DNA of 64,000 nucleotides from Rufibacter roseolus. GTDB taxonomy: Bacteria > Bacteroidota > Bacteroidia > Cytophagales > Hymenobacteraceae. The first letter of the stretch is position 1. Every line of letters starts with the position of its first letter. The translations under genes and the position numbers were made by a program. Shown in pieces: positions 42,714-50,988 of the stretch. The stretch is taken from assembly GCF_017916365.1 (NCBI RefSeq), contig NZ_JAFMSU010000001.1:1765028-1829027 (forward strand). Direction: 5' to 3'. The notes beneath the pieces were generated by a model that was not told the DNA's origin, did no database searches, and saw only the letters and a program-made list of their open reading frames with translations.

Positions 42714-42899
42714 ATGATGGAAAATCTATATCCCCAGGGCTCAGCCGTATTCGCCAAAGTAAATCCTACCGTAAGGTTAACCATAAGACGGTACGCCAAA
42801 CGCGTGTATTACTGCACGGTGGCGGACAAACCCTCTCACCCCGATCTGGTGTACTATGAACGGGAACTTGTGCCACCCATCGGCGCAACGCAAGCATAA
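42714..42899 (+). CDS. Small conserved-looking protein, unknown function
   Basis: 61 residues from the first of two ATGs (MMENLYPQGSAVFAKVNPTV), then RLTIRRYAKRVYYCTVADKP and VYYERELVPP. The sequence TATCTTTA, close to TAnnTTTG, stands immediately upstream (42703-42710), which would make the leader very short. The basic RLTIRRY..RVYYC stretch looks like a small beta-rich domain. I believe similar short proteins occur in related bacteria but could not search. It ends at a strong terminator. Confidence 0.6.
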   Translation: MMENLYPQGSAVFAKVNPTVRLTIRRYAKRVYYCTVADKPSHPDLVYYERELVPPIGATQA

Positions 42900-42906
42900 G
42901 AGAACG

Positions 42907-42943
42907 CAGCTAACGGCCTAAAAACTGTTAGCTGTTTTTTTTT
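42907..42943 (+). terminator. Intrinsic terminator overlapping the DUF72 stop codon
   Basis: CAGCTAAC and GTTAGCTG pair around a 12-nt loop and are followed by nine T. The second arm contains the stop codon of the convergent DUF72 gene (42928-42930). Confidence 0.75.
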
Positions 42944-43668
42944 ACCAGTTCCTGCAGCCTGATGGCGTTGAAAGGCGCGTGGCTCCCAATGTCATTATCA
43001 AAATACACAAACACATCTTTGCCTTGATCAGCCCAGGTGCGGCAATGGGTCGCCCAGTGCTGTAGTGTCTCTTCTGAGTAGCTTCCGGCGTATTTTCCCT
43101 CGGGGCCGTGGAGGCGCACGTACACGAAATCGGCGGTGACTTCCAGGGGCGAAAGGTGGCCGCCCAGGTCATAGATGCAGAAAGCGCAGTTGTATTGCTC
43201 CAGCAAAGCGTTTACGTCGGGATGGTACCAGCTTTGGTCCCGGAACTCAAAGGTATAGCGGTGATAGGGCGGCAGGGCTTTGAGGAAATTCTGAAATCTT
43301 TCCAGGTTCAGCTTCCAGGCCGGTGGCAACTGAAACAAAATGGGGCCTAACTTTTCCTCTAGCGCCTGCGCATTGCCTAGGAACTGCGCCAGGCTCTGCT
43401 GCGGGTCCTTCAGCTTTTTCATGTGCGTGATAAACCGGCTGGCCTTCACGGCGAACAGGAAATCTGGGGGCACGCTGGTGCGCCAGGCGGCAAAGGTCTC
43501 TGCGGAGGGCAGCCGGTAAAAGGAGTTGTTGATCTCCACCGTCCGGAAGAAGCGGAGGTAATACTCGGTGAACTGCTTGGCGGTGACGCCCGGCGGGTAG
43601 AAATTGCCTTTCCAATGGTTGTAATGCCAACCCGAGGTGCCGATGTAAATAGTGCCTTTTTCCTGCAT
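42928..43668 (-). CDS. DUF72 domain-containing protein
   Basis: 246 residues from MQEKGTIYIGTSGWHYNHWK; a TTG start at 43686 would add six residues. The family motif GTSGWHYNHWKGNFYP is at the N-terminus, followed by FFRTVEINNSFYRLP, FLFAVKASRFITHMKKLKDP, LGPILFQLPPAWK, YTFEFRDQSWYHPDVNALLE and VFVYFDNDIG. DUF72 (YecE-like) adopts a TIM-barrel fold; function is unknown in general. Cytoplasmic. It is convergent with the small-protein gene and shares its terminator region. Confidence 0.92.
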   Translation of the reverse strand: MQEKGTIYIGTSGWHYNHWKGNFYPPGVTAKQFTEYYLRFFRTVEINNSFYRLPSAETFAAWRTSVPPDFLFAVKASRFITHMKKLKDPQQSLAQFLGNAQALEEKLGPILFQLPPAWKLNLERFQNFLKALPPYHRYTFEFRDQSWYHPDVNALLEQYNCAFCIYDLGGHLSPLEVTADFVYVRLHGPEGKYAGSYSEETLQHWATHCRTWADQGKDVFVYFDNDIGSHAPFNAIRLQELVKKNS

Positions 43669-43761
43669 TGCCCTACTTATACGCAAGCGTGCGGGCAGGT
43701 TAGGAAAGCTGCAGCGTTTGGAGCGGCTTTTTGGGAAATCGGGCCTAAAGTAGGTGGAGGC

Positions 43762-44133
43762 TTATTTGTTCAGGAACCGATGGAAAAACCAGCCGCCTAT
43801 GGCATAGAGGGCCCCATCCAGCAGATCACCGGTATAGCGCGGCATGAATCGGGGTAAGATCAGTTCGAAGACCAGGGAGACATACACCACCACAAACCCG
43901 ATGTGATATTTGGTGAACCGTACCTGCGGGCCGTACAGCATCCGCATCAGAAACAAGGTGACCGTGAGCAGGAGAGGTAGGCAGAGGAGGTCATCCAGGT
44001 AAAACCGGATCCAGTAGGCCCGGGGCAATTGAAGCCAAGCTATGGTGCGGTGCGCGAGGTAAATGGCAGCCAGCGCGCAGAACAAGGGCGAAAAAGTAGC
44101 CCAGTTTAACCGGCCAACAACGCTAGAAGCCAT
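43762..44133 (-). CDS. Small polytopic membrane protein, unknown function
   Basis: 123 residues with four hydrophobic segments: WATFSPLFCALAAIYLAHRT, LDDLLCLPLLLTVTLFLMRM, IGFVVVYVSLVFELILPRFM and GALYAIGGWFFHRFL. A conserved-looking R-F-Y-L-D-D at the start of the second segment places two acidic residues at the membrane edge. Its start overlaps the zinc-ribbon gene by 28 bp, which makes it the third gene of a GAF/zinc-ribbon/membrane operon. No family assigned. Confidence 0.75.
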   Translation of the reverse strand: MASSVVGRLNWATFSPLFCALAAIYLAHRTIAWLQLPRAYWIRFYLDDLLCLPLLLTVTLFLMRMLYGPQVRFTKYHIGFVVVYVSLVFELILPRFMPRYTGDLLDGALYAIGGWFFHRFLNK

Positions 44134-44402
44134 AGAATAAAGGAGACGATGCTGACAAAGGCTATCTGGAAGCCCAAACCGATGCTTTTGTAAAACTTGG
44201 TGAAAGGCGGGTCTTTGGGATCAATCTGGATAAATTCTACCGTGAAGTGCTTTTTCTCTTCGGCCTGCCGCGCTACCTGAGCCTGCTGTCGGTCAAAGGC
44301 TCCTGGGTCCAGCAAACCCTGGCAATGTTCGCACCGGTCTGTGGCGTTGTGGTGCCAGCCAGACCATTGGCCGCAATGGGGACATTTCTTGCTTGCACTC
44401 AT
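44106..44402 (-). CDS. Zinc-ribbon protein with one membrane segment
   Basis: 98 residues. The N-terminus has two CxxC pairs (CPHCGQW and CEHCQGLLD), a typical zinc ribbon, then a helical linker (FDRQQAQVARQAEEKKHFTV) and a C-terminal membrane segment (IGLGFQIAFVSIVSFILWLL). The ribbon probably faces the cytoplasm. It overlaps the GAF gene stop by 4 bp (ATGA) and the next membrane-protein gene by 28 bp, so the three are tightly coupled. Function unknown. Confidence 0.8.
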   Translation of the reverse strand: MSASKKCPHCGQWSGWHHNATDRCEHCQGLLDPGAFDRQQAQVARQAEEKKHFTVEFIQIDPKDPPFTKFYKSIGLGFQIAFVSIVSFILWLLALLAG

Positions 44403-44932
44403 GCGGTGGCCTGGGGAGCAAGTCTTTCCAGGAGAGACTCCAGCGAGGGGGAAAGAATGGTGAGCAGTAATTCCAAAAGGTGTGGGTTTGGGAGTGATTT
44501 CTTATGCAACAGTGCCACTACACCCATCAGTTCATCAGAGGAGTTCATAAATGGTGCCCCAAAGTAACTGTCAATCCCGTACTCCCGCAAATAATTATCC
44601 ATTGGAAAGCGGTCTTTCACCCCCGAGGCAAAATACAGCACCCCGTGGCGGGTCACATTGGCACAGGGCGTGCCCTCTATGGGGTAAGAGGCATTTACCG
44701 GAAGCACCTGTCCCTGGTGTAGAATGCGCAGAATCTTCATGTCGTCCCCCGTGCCGGATTTCTGGCAAATCATGATCACATCGGCGGCGGAGTGCTGGTA
44801 CAGAAACAAAAGCACCTCAGATACATAGGAGGCCTGGTTCACGTTCTGGCTCAGCAGGACCGCGGTATCCAATACCACTTTGTCGTCAGCGGTCCAGACA
44901 ACCTCTAATCTGGGGTTCCAAGTCTCAATCAT
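44399..44932 (-). CDS. GAF-domain protein
   Basis: 177 residues from the ATG giving MIETWNPRLEVVWTADDKVV; an in-frame TTG at 44983 would add 17 residues and is an open alternative. The segment from ~60 on is a GAF fold: MKILRILHQGQVLPVNASYP, IEGTPCANVTRHGVLYFASG, MDNYLREYGIDSYFGAPFMN, and SDELMGVVALLHKK. The GAF domain could bind a small ligand or serve as a redox or light sensor; no chromophore cysteine pattern is evident. There is no output domain, so signalling would have to go through a partner, perhaps the two downstream proteins. Confidence 0.82.
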   Translation of the reverse strand: MIETWNPRLEVVWTADDKVVLDTAVLLSQNVNQASYVSEVLLFLYQHSAADVIMICQKSGTGDDMKILRILHQGQVLPVNASYPIEGTPCANVTRHGVLYFASGVKDRFPMDNYLREYGIDSYFGAPFMNSSDELMGVVALLHKKSLPNPHLLELLLTILSPSLESLLERLAPQATA

Positions 44933-45260
44933 CTTCAAGCCGTTTAGGTACGCTTTCAGAAAAGCAAAAGCCGTGCCTTTCAAGCGATTTTCCTTTGAAT
45001 AAGGGCCTGAAAAATCAAGTATAAAACGAGGTCCGGCAAGGAGGGTCCAAGGTCTGGTAGAGGTTCTCCCGAATAGTCCTAAAAGTGTTGTTCCATCGTT
45101 TTAAAGCCATTTTCAGGAAAATAGCCCTAAAGCAGTGCTTCGGGTTAGTATCTGGCCAAGGAAAGGGAAGAGGTTTGAATAAGTTAAGTCCAACTACTCT
45201 GGATTTGGTCTTGTTTTGGAATTTGGGGCAGAAAGCGCCGGGGCAGATAAGCGCATTTAA
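44933..45260. other. Intergenic stretch with two palindrome copies
   Basis: Between the divergent GAF gene and pyrD. A diverged copy at about 44992-45020 and a good one at 45099-45135. No gene. Confidence 0.5.
45099..45135. repeat. Dispersed intergenic palindrome copy
   Basis: TTTTAAAGCCATTTTCAGG then AAAATAGCCCTAAAGCAG. It lies between two divergent genes, so this copy cannot be a 3'-end element. Confidence 0.65.
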
Positions 45261-45293
45261 TTGAAGGCGGTAGCAGGCTATTTTTTATCTTTG
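45261..45293 (+). promoter_or_regulatory. Promoter of pyrD
   Basis: TTG at 45261-45263 and TATCTTTG at 45286-45293, a perfect TAnnTTTG, 22 nt apart, 17 bp before the GTG start. Confidence 0.65.
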
Positions 45294-45310
45294 CCTAAAC
45301 CACTTTTGCC

Positions 45311-46339
45311 GTGTACAAAAAAATCATCCGTCCGTTACTTTTTCAGTTAGACCCCGAGCAGGTGCACCACCTTACCACCTCCGCGCTGAAGACCGGTTTT
45401 CAGCTGCCGCTGGCCAAATCCATCAGCCGGAGCGTGTTCCAGGTTTCAGATAAACGGCTGGAAAGAAAAGTCTTCGGGCTTACCTTCCCTAACCCGGTGG
45501 GTTTAGCGGCTGGTTTTGACAAAGACGCCCGCATGATTGACGAGTATGCCGAGCTGGGTTTCGGGTTCATTGAGATTGGCACGCTTACGCCCAAGGCGCA
45601 GACGGGCAACCCCAGGCCGCGTCTGTTCCGCCTGCCGCAGGACGGCGCCATCATCAACCGCATGGGCTTCAACAACGAGGGCGTGGACCAGGCCGTGGAG
45701 CGGCTGCGCAGCCGCAAGAGCAACGTGATCGTGGGCGGCAACATCGGCAAGAACAAGGTCACCCCCAATGAGCAGGCCCTACAGGATTACCTCTACTGTT
45801 TTGATGCCCTGTATGACGTGGTAGATTATTTTGTGGTGAACGTGAGCTCGCCCAATACGCCTGATCTGCGTGCGTTACAGGAAAAAGAGCCGCTGCGTGA
45901 TCTGTTGAGCAACCTGCAGAACCGCAATCAGGGCAAAGCCAGGCCTAAACCCCTGCTCTTGAAAATAGCGCCAGACCTGAACCAGGCGCAGCTGGATGAT
46001 ATTGTGGAAATAGCGGCCCAGACCCAGCTTTCCGGCGTCATCGGGACCAATACCACCATCAGTCGGGAAGGGCTGCAGACCTCGGGCCAGAAAATTACTG
46101 AGATTGGGGCTGGCGGGCTGAGCGGAAAACCTCTGACCAGCGCCTCTACCCAGGTCATCCGCTACCTGCGGCAGCAACTGCCCCAGGAGATCAGGATTGT
46201 GGGCGTGGGCGGCATCATGACACCCGAGGACGCGCTGGAGAAACTTTCGGCCGGGGCCGATTTGGTACAATTATACACCGGTTTCATTTACGAGGGCCCC
46301 GGATTGATCAGGCAGATTAATGAGCGGTTACTCAGGTAA
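45311..46339 (+). CDS. pyrD: Quinone-dependent dihydroorotate dehydrogenase (class 2)
   Basis: 342 residues from a GTG start ([20 protein letters not shown]), set by the promoter 17 bp upstream. The N-terminal helices are the membrane-association segment of class 2. Motifs: [70 protein letters not shown] (catalytic Ser in the class-2 position), [23 protein letters not shown], and [20 protein letters not shown] with [13 protein letters not shown] (FMN phosphate). It oxidises dihydroorotate to orotate and passes electrons to quinone. pyrF, the last enzyme of the pathway, is 3.7 kb away. Confidence 0.96.
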   Translation: MYKKIIRPLLFQLDPEQVHHLTTSALKTGFQLPLAKSISRSVFQVSDKRLERKVFGLTFPNPVGLAAGFDKDARMIDEYAELGFGFIEIGTLTPKAQTGNPRPRLFRLPQDGAIINRMGFNNEGVDQAVERLRSRKSNVIVGGNIGKNKVTPNEQALQDYLYCFDALYDVVDYFVVNVSSPNTPDLRALQEKEPLRDLLSNLQNRNQGKARPKPLLLKIAPDLNQAQLDDIVEIAAQTQLSGVIGTNTTISREGLQTSGQKITEIGAGGLSGKPLTSASTQVIRYLRQQLPQEIRIVGVGGIMTPEDALEKLSAGADLVQLYTGFIYEGPGLIRQINERLLR

Positions 46340-46400
46340 ATACTATATTTTGAAAACCATATACTGGTAATTTGTTCAAGGCTTATTGAACGGAATAGTG

Positions 46401-46408
46401 TAGATTTG
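46401..46408 (+). promoter_or_regulatory. -7 promoter motif of ftsK
   Basis: TAGATTTG is a perfect TAnnTTTG, 15 bp before the ATG at 46424. It rules out an alternative in-frame start at 46406. Confidence 0.55.
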
Positions 46409-46423
46409 AAGTTTGGAGACAGC

Positions 46424-49105
46424 ATGGCAACGAACACATATAAACGGGATGTAGGGACTGGTCCGCGGCCTAAGAATGCGCCCAGGATTCAGAATGAACC
46501 TAAGGGAAAGAGTGAGAGCAGAGCCCCCAAAGAGGCCAAACCCAGAAAGTCGCTTCCCAAACCCCAGTTATCCTTCAACTTTCTAAAAGACCGTCGGCTG
46601 CAGCTGTTCATCGGGTTTTTCTTCCTGCTTTCCTCGCTGTACCTCACCATCGCGTTTGTCTCCTTCCTGTTCACCGGCACCGCCGACCAGAGCATTGTGG
46701 AGTCAGTGACGCCCGAGGAAATGAAAGCTGCCGGGCTGGAGTCTGAGAACTGGCTGGGCCTGTTTGGCGCCTGGATCTCAGATTACTTCATCAACCGCTG
46801 GTTCGGGGTCGCCTCGTTTTTCTTTGTGCCGGTGGTGTTCTACATCGGCTATAAAATCGTTTTCCGGCGCACGGCCATCACCCTTTCCTCGGTGGTGACT
46901 TTGTGCCTTTTCGGATTGCTGTGGGGCTGCGTAACGGCCGGCTACCTGGTGCTCCTGTACCAGGCCACTGATACCTATGGCTTTATGAGCGGTGGCATCG
47001 GTTATGAGACCGCCCTGTGGCTGCAAAGCCTTTTGGGCTGGGGGACCGGCCTTCTGATGGGTTTTGCGCTCATTGCCTTTGTCATGTTCTTCTTCAATAT
47101 CACCACGCTGGGCCGCCCAAGATTCCCTAAAACAGAGACAGCGGCTCCTGCGCCTGCCATGGCGGCTGTGGCCAGACCAGAAACCGGCGTGTACGCTTCG
47201 CCCTCTGCGGGCATGAACCACCTTACCAATCCCAGCGGCACCTTTGAGCAAGAGGAAGAACCCGCGTTTCCGGCCCCTTTTCTGGTAAAACAGGACGAAC
47301 CGGAAGAAGAGGAGGAGGATTTTGACGACGAGCAATCACAGGACGAAGAGTTCTATGATGACCAGGACGACGAGGAATTTGAGGACGAAGAAGTAGAAGA
47401 GCCGCAGGAAGATTTGTTCACTGTGAATGAATTGCCGGTGACACCAAGAGCCTCCGTGCCGCTAGCGTCTGTGCCGCTGGCCCTGGAAGTAGAGCAGGAC
47501 GATGTACTGCTGGAAGAACCAGAGGAGGAAGTAGAGCTGGACATTGCTAACCTGGCGCCTTTGGAAGAGGAAGTGGACAACCTGGAGGTGAGCGAGAACT
47601 ATGATCCCACCCTAGATTTGCCGCGCTACCAATACCCGTCTATTGACCTGCTCACAGATTACGGCGTGGCGAAGGTGCAGGTAACCAAGGAAGAACTGGA
47701 AGCGAACAAAGACCGCATTGTAGAGACGCTTGGTAACTATAACATCGGTATCGCCAGCATCAAAGCCACCATCGGGCCAACCGTGACGCTGTACGAGATC
47801 GTGCCGGAGGCCGGTGTGCGCATCTCTAAGATCAAGAGTCTGGAAGATGATATCGCGTTGAGTTTGGCCGCCCTTGGAATCCGGATCATTGCGCCCATTC
47901 CGGGTAAAGGAACCATTGGTATTGAGGTGCCGAACAAGAAAAAGGAGATGGTGCCTATCAAGGCCATCCTGAGCACTGAGAAGTTTATGAAGAGCGAGAT
48001 GGAACTGCCCATCGCCTTCGGTAAAACCATCACCAACGAGGTCTTCATCACGGATTTGGCCAAAATGCCCCACTTGCTTATGGCGGGTGCCACCGGTCAG
48101 GGTAAATCGGTGGGTCTGAATGCGATCCTAACTTCGCTGTTGTACAAGCGCCATCCTTCGCAGTTGAAGTTTGTGCTGGTAGACCCTAAAAAGGTGGAAT
48201 TGTCCTTGTTCAACAAGATTGAGCGCCACTTCCTGGCCAAACTCCCCGATACCGACGAGGCCATCATCACCGACACCAAGAAAGTGGTGAACACACTGAA
48301 CTCGCTCTGTATGGAGATGGACCAGCGCTATGATCTGCTCAAGGACGCCGGTTGCCGCAACCTGAAGGAGTACAACCTCAAGTTTGTGGAACGCCGCCTG
48401 AACCCCAAGAAAGGCCATAAGTTCATGCCGTACATCGTGCTGGTAATTGACGAGTTAGCCGACTTGATGATGACCGCCGGAAAAGAGGTGGAAACGCCTA
48501 TCGCGCGTCTGGCGCAGCTGGCCCGCGCCATCGGGATTCACCTGGTGGTGGCCACCCAGCGTCCATCAGTGAACGTGATCACGGGTATCATCAAGGCCAA
48601 CTTTCCGGCGCGTATCTCTTTCAAAGTAACGTCTAAGATTGACTCCCGCACCATTCTGGACACCGGCGGCGCCGACCAGTTGATTGGTCAGGGGGATATG
48701 CTGTTTTCCCTAGGCTCAGACCTGATTCGCGTACAATGCGCGTTCGTGGATACCCCGGAAGTAGATAGAATTTGTGATTTCATTGGTGAGCAGCAAGGGT
48801 ATTCAGATGCCTATCTGCTGCCTGAGTTCCTGGGCGATGAGAGTGGCAACGAGAAAGCCGAGTTTGACCCCAGCAACAAAGATGCGATGTTTGAAGAGGC
48901 CGCCCGTATTGTGGTTACGCACCAGCAGGGCAGTACCTCCTTGCTGCAGCGCCGCCTGAAACTGGGTTATAACCGGGCTGGCCGTCTGATTGACCAATTG
49001 GAAGCCGCCGGCGTGGTGGGGCCGTTTGAAGGCAGCAAGGCGCGTGAAGTTTTAATTCCGGATGAATACAGTTTGGAACAGTTATTGAATAACATGCAAC
49101 CGTAA
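46424..49105 (+). CDS. ftsK: DNA translocase FtsK
   Basis: 893 residues from MATNTYKRDVGTGPRPKNAP. Four membrane segments lie at ~60-220 (LFIGFFFLLSSLYLTIAFVS first), then an acidic linker at ~290-400 (EEEEEDFDDEQSQDEEFYDD), FtsK alpha and beta motor domains with Walker A GATGQGKSVGLNAI near residue 555 and Walker B IVLVIDELADLMM, VVATQRPSVNVITGIIKANF, then the DNA-orienting gamma winged helix in the last 65 residues (SLLQRRLKLGYNRAGRLIDQ). It pumps DNA at the division septum to resolve the chromosome terminus. It is followed after 38 bp by lolA on the same strand, an order I know from other Bacteroidota. Confidence 0.97.
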   Translation: MATNTYKRDVGTGPRPKNAPRIQNEPKGKSESRAPKEAKPRKSLPKPQLSFNFLKDRRLQLFIGFFFLLSSLYLTIAFVSFLFTGTADQSIVESVTPEEMKAAGLESENWLGLFGAWISDYFINRWFGVASFFFVPVVFYIGYKIVFRRTAITLSSVVTLCLFGLLWGCVTAGYLVLLYQATDTYGFMSGGIGYETALWLQSLLGWGTGLLMGFALIAFVMFFFNITTLGRPRFPKTETAAPAPAMAAVARPETGVYASPSAGMNHLTNPSGTFEQEEEPAFPAPFLVKQDEPEEEEEDFDDEQSQDEEFYDDQDDEEFEDEEVEEPQEDLFTVNELPVTPRASVPLASVPLALEVEQDDVLLEEPEEEVELDIANLAPLEEEVDNLEVSENYDPTLDLPRYQYPSIDLLTDYGVAKVQVTKEELEANKDRIVETLGNYNIGIASIKATIGPTVTLYEIVPEAGVRISKIKSLEDDIALSLAALGIRIIAPIPGKGTIGIEVPNKKKEMVPIKAILSTEKFMKSEMELPIAFGKTITNEVFITDLAKMPHLLMAGATGQGKSVGLNAILTSLLYKRHPSQLKFVLVDPKKVELSLFNKIERHFLAKLPDTDEAIITDTKKVVNTLNSLCMEMDQRYDLLKDAGCRNLKEYNLKFVERRLNPKKGHKFMPYIVLVIDELADLMMTAGKEVETPIARLAQLARAIGIHLVVATQRPSVNVITGIIKANFPARISFKVTSKIDSRTILDTGGADQLIGQGDMLFSLGSDLIRVQCAFVDTPEVDRICDFIGEQQGYSDAYLLPEFLGDESGNEKAEFDPSNKDAMFEEAARIVVTHQQGSTSLLQRRLKLGYNRAGRLIDQLEAAGVVGPFEGSKAREVLIPDEYSLEQLLNNMQP

Positions 49106-49143
49106 GCAAACAATTGCAGTTACCTTAACTTAAAAAAAGACCC

Positions 49144-49797
49144 ATGAAACGATACTTTTCATTTCTGCTCGCCCTGCTGACGGTGGTTCAGATTGCCCAG
49201 GCGCAGAATGTGCAGAAAGACCCCCAGGCAGAGAAGATTCTGGATGCCATGAGCAAGAAATACCAGGCCATGAACGCCTTCAAGGTAGGGTTCACCCAAA
49301 CCATTGAAAGCCCATCCGCCAAAGCAAAAGAATCTATCAACGGCGATATCACCGTTTCCGGAAACAAATACCGTCTGGCCGTAGCCGGGCAGGAAATCAT
49401 CAACAACGGCGCCACCATTTGGACCATCATGAAGAAAGAGGGTGAGGTCACCATCTCTGACAACGACCCGGATGAGCAGGAACTCACGCCCAACCAAATC
49501 TACTCGCTTTACAAGAAAGGCTACCGCTACGTGTATGCCGGCGAGGAGAAAGAAGGCGGTGAGGCCGTGCACGTGATTGACCTTTCCCCTGAGGACCGCG
49601 ACAACCAGGTATTCAAGGTACGGCTGCACATCAGCAAAAAGGACAATACCCTGAAATCCTGGAAGATGTTCCGCAAGAACGGCAACCGCTACACCTACAA
49701 AATCAACAAATTCACGGCCAATACCCCGGTAGACGCCAATACCTTCGTGTTCAACAGGGCCAAATACAAAGGCTTGAAAGTGGTGGACCTTAGATAG
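49144..49797 (+). CDS. lolA: LolA-like outer-membrane lipoprotein carrier
   Basis: 217 residues. Signal peptide MKRYFSFLLALLTVVQIAQA then QN. The mature part matches the LolA family: DAMSKKYQAMNAFKVGFTQT, GDITVSGNKYRLAVAGQEII, NNGATIWTIMKKEGEV, a middle region with VIDLSPEDRDNQVFKVRLHI, and late NTFVFNRAKYKGLKVVDLR. It ferries lipoproteins across the periplasm to the outer membrane. Position after ftsK (38 bp) implies co-transcription. It ends at the terminator at 49826-49853. Confidence 0.92.
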   Translation: MKRYFSFLLALLTVVQIAQAQNVQKDPQAEKILDAMSKKYQAMNAFKVGFTQTIESPSAKAKESINGDITVSGNKYRLAVAGQEIINNGATIWTIMKKEGEVTISDNDPDEQELTPNQIYSLYKKGYRYVYAGEEKEGGEAVHVIDLSPEDRDNQVFKVRLHISKKDNTLKSWKMFRKNGNRYTYKINKFTANTPVDANTFVFNRAKYKGLKVVDLR

Positions 49798-49825
49798 TAT
49801 CTCGTAGCAAGTATCACGATGTTAA

Positions 49826-49853
49826 AAGGCTCCTGCTGAAAAGCGGGGGCCTT
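49826..49853 (+). terminator. Intrinsic terminator after lolA
   Basis: AAGGCTCCTGC and GCGGGGGCCTT pair with two mismatches or wobble pairs around a 6-nt loop, followed by CTTCGTTTT. Confidence 0.6.
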
Positions 49854-49858
49854 CTTCG

Positions 49859-49898
49859 TTTTAGGGCTTTTTTCCGGATAATGACGCCTAAACGGAAT
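49859..49898. repeat. Dispersed intergenic palindrome copy
   Basis: TTTTAGGGCTTTTTTCCGG then ATAATGACGCCTAAACGGAA. It follows the lolA terminator directly and precedes the pyrF promoter. Confidence 0.65.
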
Positions 49899-49974
49899 GT
49901 AGAATTAACTTCCTTGAGAAAGGAAGCAGTTTCCATTTTTTGCCTCTTTTCCCAAAAACAATAAGAAAACACTT

Positions 49975-49982
49975 TAGCTTTG
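49975..49982 (+). promoter_or_regulatory. -7 promoter motif of pyrF
   Basis: TAGCTTTG is a perfect TAnnTTTG, 22 bp before the pyrF ATG. A -33 element is not obvious. Confidence 0.6.
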
Positions 49983-50004
49983 TGCCAACCTACTGTTTTG
50001 CCTC

Positions 50005-50835
50005 ATGACCAGACAAGAACTTTTTGAACAGATCCAGCGCAAACGGTCTTACCTATGCATTGGGCTGGATACGGACATCAAGAAGATACCGCCGCACCTG
50101 CTCCAACTGGAAGACCCCATCTTTGAGTTCAACCGCCAGATCATTGAAGCCACCCAAGACCTGTGCGTGGCCTATAAACCCAACATTGCGTTTTATGAGG
50201 CGCACGGCCCCAAGGGCTGGGTGAGCCTGGAGCGTACCCTGAGCGTCATCCCGAAGGATGTTTTCACCATCGCCGATGCCAAGCGCGGTGACATTGGCAA
50301 TACCTCTGAGCTTTACGCCCGCGCCTTCTTTGACCAACTGAGCTTTGACTCATTGACGGTGGCCCCGTACATGGGCATAGATTCCGTGACGCCGTTCCTG
50401 CAGTTCCCTAACAAATGGGTCATTTTGCTGGCGCTCACCTCTAACCCCGGCCATGACGATTTCCAGATGCTGAGCGTGGTTTCTGAGGGCAAATCCTACT
50501 TCATGTTTGAGAAAGTCATCCAGAACAGCCAGGCCTGGGCCACCGCCGATAACATGATGTACGTCATAGGGGCCACCCGCCACGATTACATTGAACGCGT
50601 GCGCGAACTGGCTCCCGATCATTTCCTGTTGGTGCCTGGCGTAGGTGCCCAGGGTGGAGATTTGGGCGAGGTTTCCCGCTACGGCATGAACAAACAGTGC
50701 GGCCTCTTGGTGAACTCGGCCCGCCAGATTATTTACGCCTCCCAGGGCGAGGATTTCGCGGAGAAAGCCCGAGCCGCGGCCCTGGCTGTGCAGCAAGAAA
50801 TGGACCGTTACCTGAACGAGTACCTGCCGAAGTAA
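50005..50835 (+). CDS. pyrF: Orotidine-5'-phosphate decarboxylase (PyrF2 type)
   Basis: 276 residues, longer than the ~230-residue PyrF1 type. The substrate and phosphate motifs are [13 protein letters not shown] at the N-terminus, [35 protein letters not shown] with the Asp-Lys-x-Asp-type catalytic cluster, [31 protein letters not shown] and [20 protein letters not shown]. It makes UMP from OMP in pyrimidine synthesis. The tail is a charged helix. A degenerate palindrome copy and a long inverted repeat follow the stop. Confidence 0.96.
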   Translation: MTRQELFEQIQRKRSYLCIGLDTDIKKIPPHLLQLEDPIFEFNRQIIEATQDLCVAYKPNIAFYEAHGPKGWVSLERTLSVIPKDVFTIADAKRGDIGNTSELYARAFFDQLSFDSLTVAPYMGIDSVTPFLQFPNKWVILLALTSNPGHDDFQMLSVVSEGKSYFMFEKVIQNSQAWATADNMMYVIGATRHDYIERVRELAPDHFLLVPGVGAQGGDLGEVSRYGMNKQCGLLVNSARQIIYASQGEDFAEKARAAALAVQQEMDRYLNEYLPK

Positions 50836-50919
50836 ACATTTTTAAGATATGCGGCTCCGCTGGTTTGTTTTAGGGCTGATCTTAGGGAAACGGCTTAAAA
50901 TCAGCGGAGTAACAGTATC

Positions 50920-50984
50920 AACCGGAACAGCCTTTGGAATCTTTCTGCGTATGTACATAGATGGTTTGAAAGGCTGTTCCGGTT
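50920..50984 (+). promoter_or_regulatory. 16-bp inverted repeat ending 4 bp before a start codon
   Basis: AACCGGAACAGCCTTT (50920-50935) pairs perfectly with AAAGGCTGTTCCGGTT (50969-50984) around a 33-nt loop. The second arm is followed by TTCT and the ATG at 50989. It could terminate pyrF transcription, or fold in the leader of the next gene and control it. The loop has no recognised motif. Confidence 0.5.
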
Positions 50985-50988
50985 TTCT

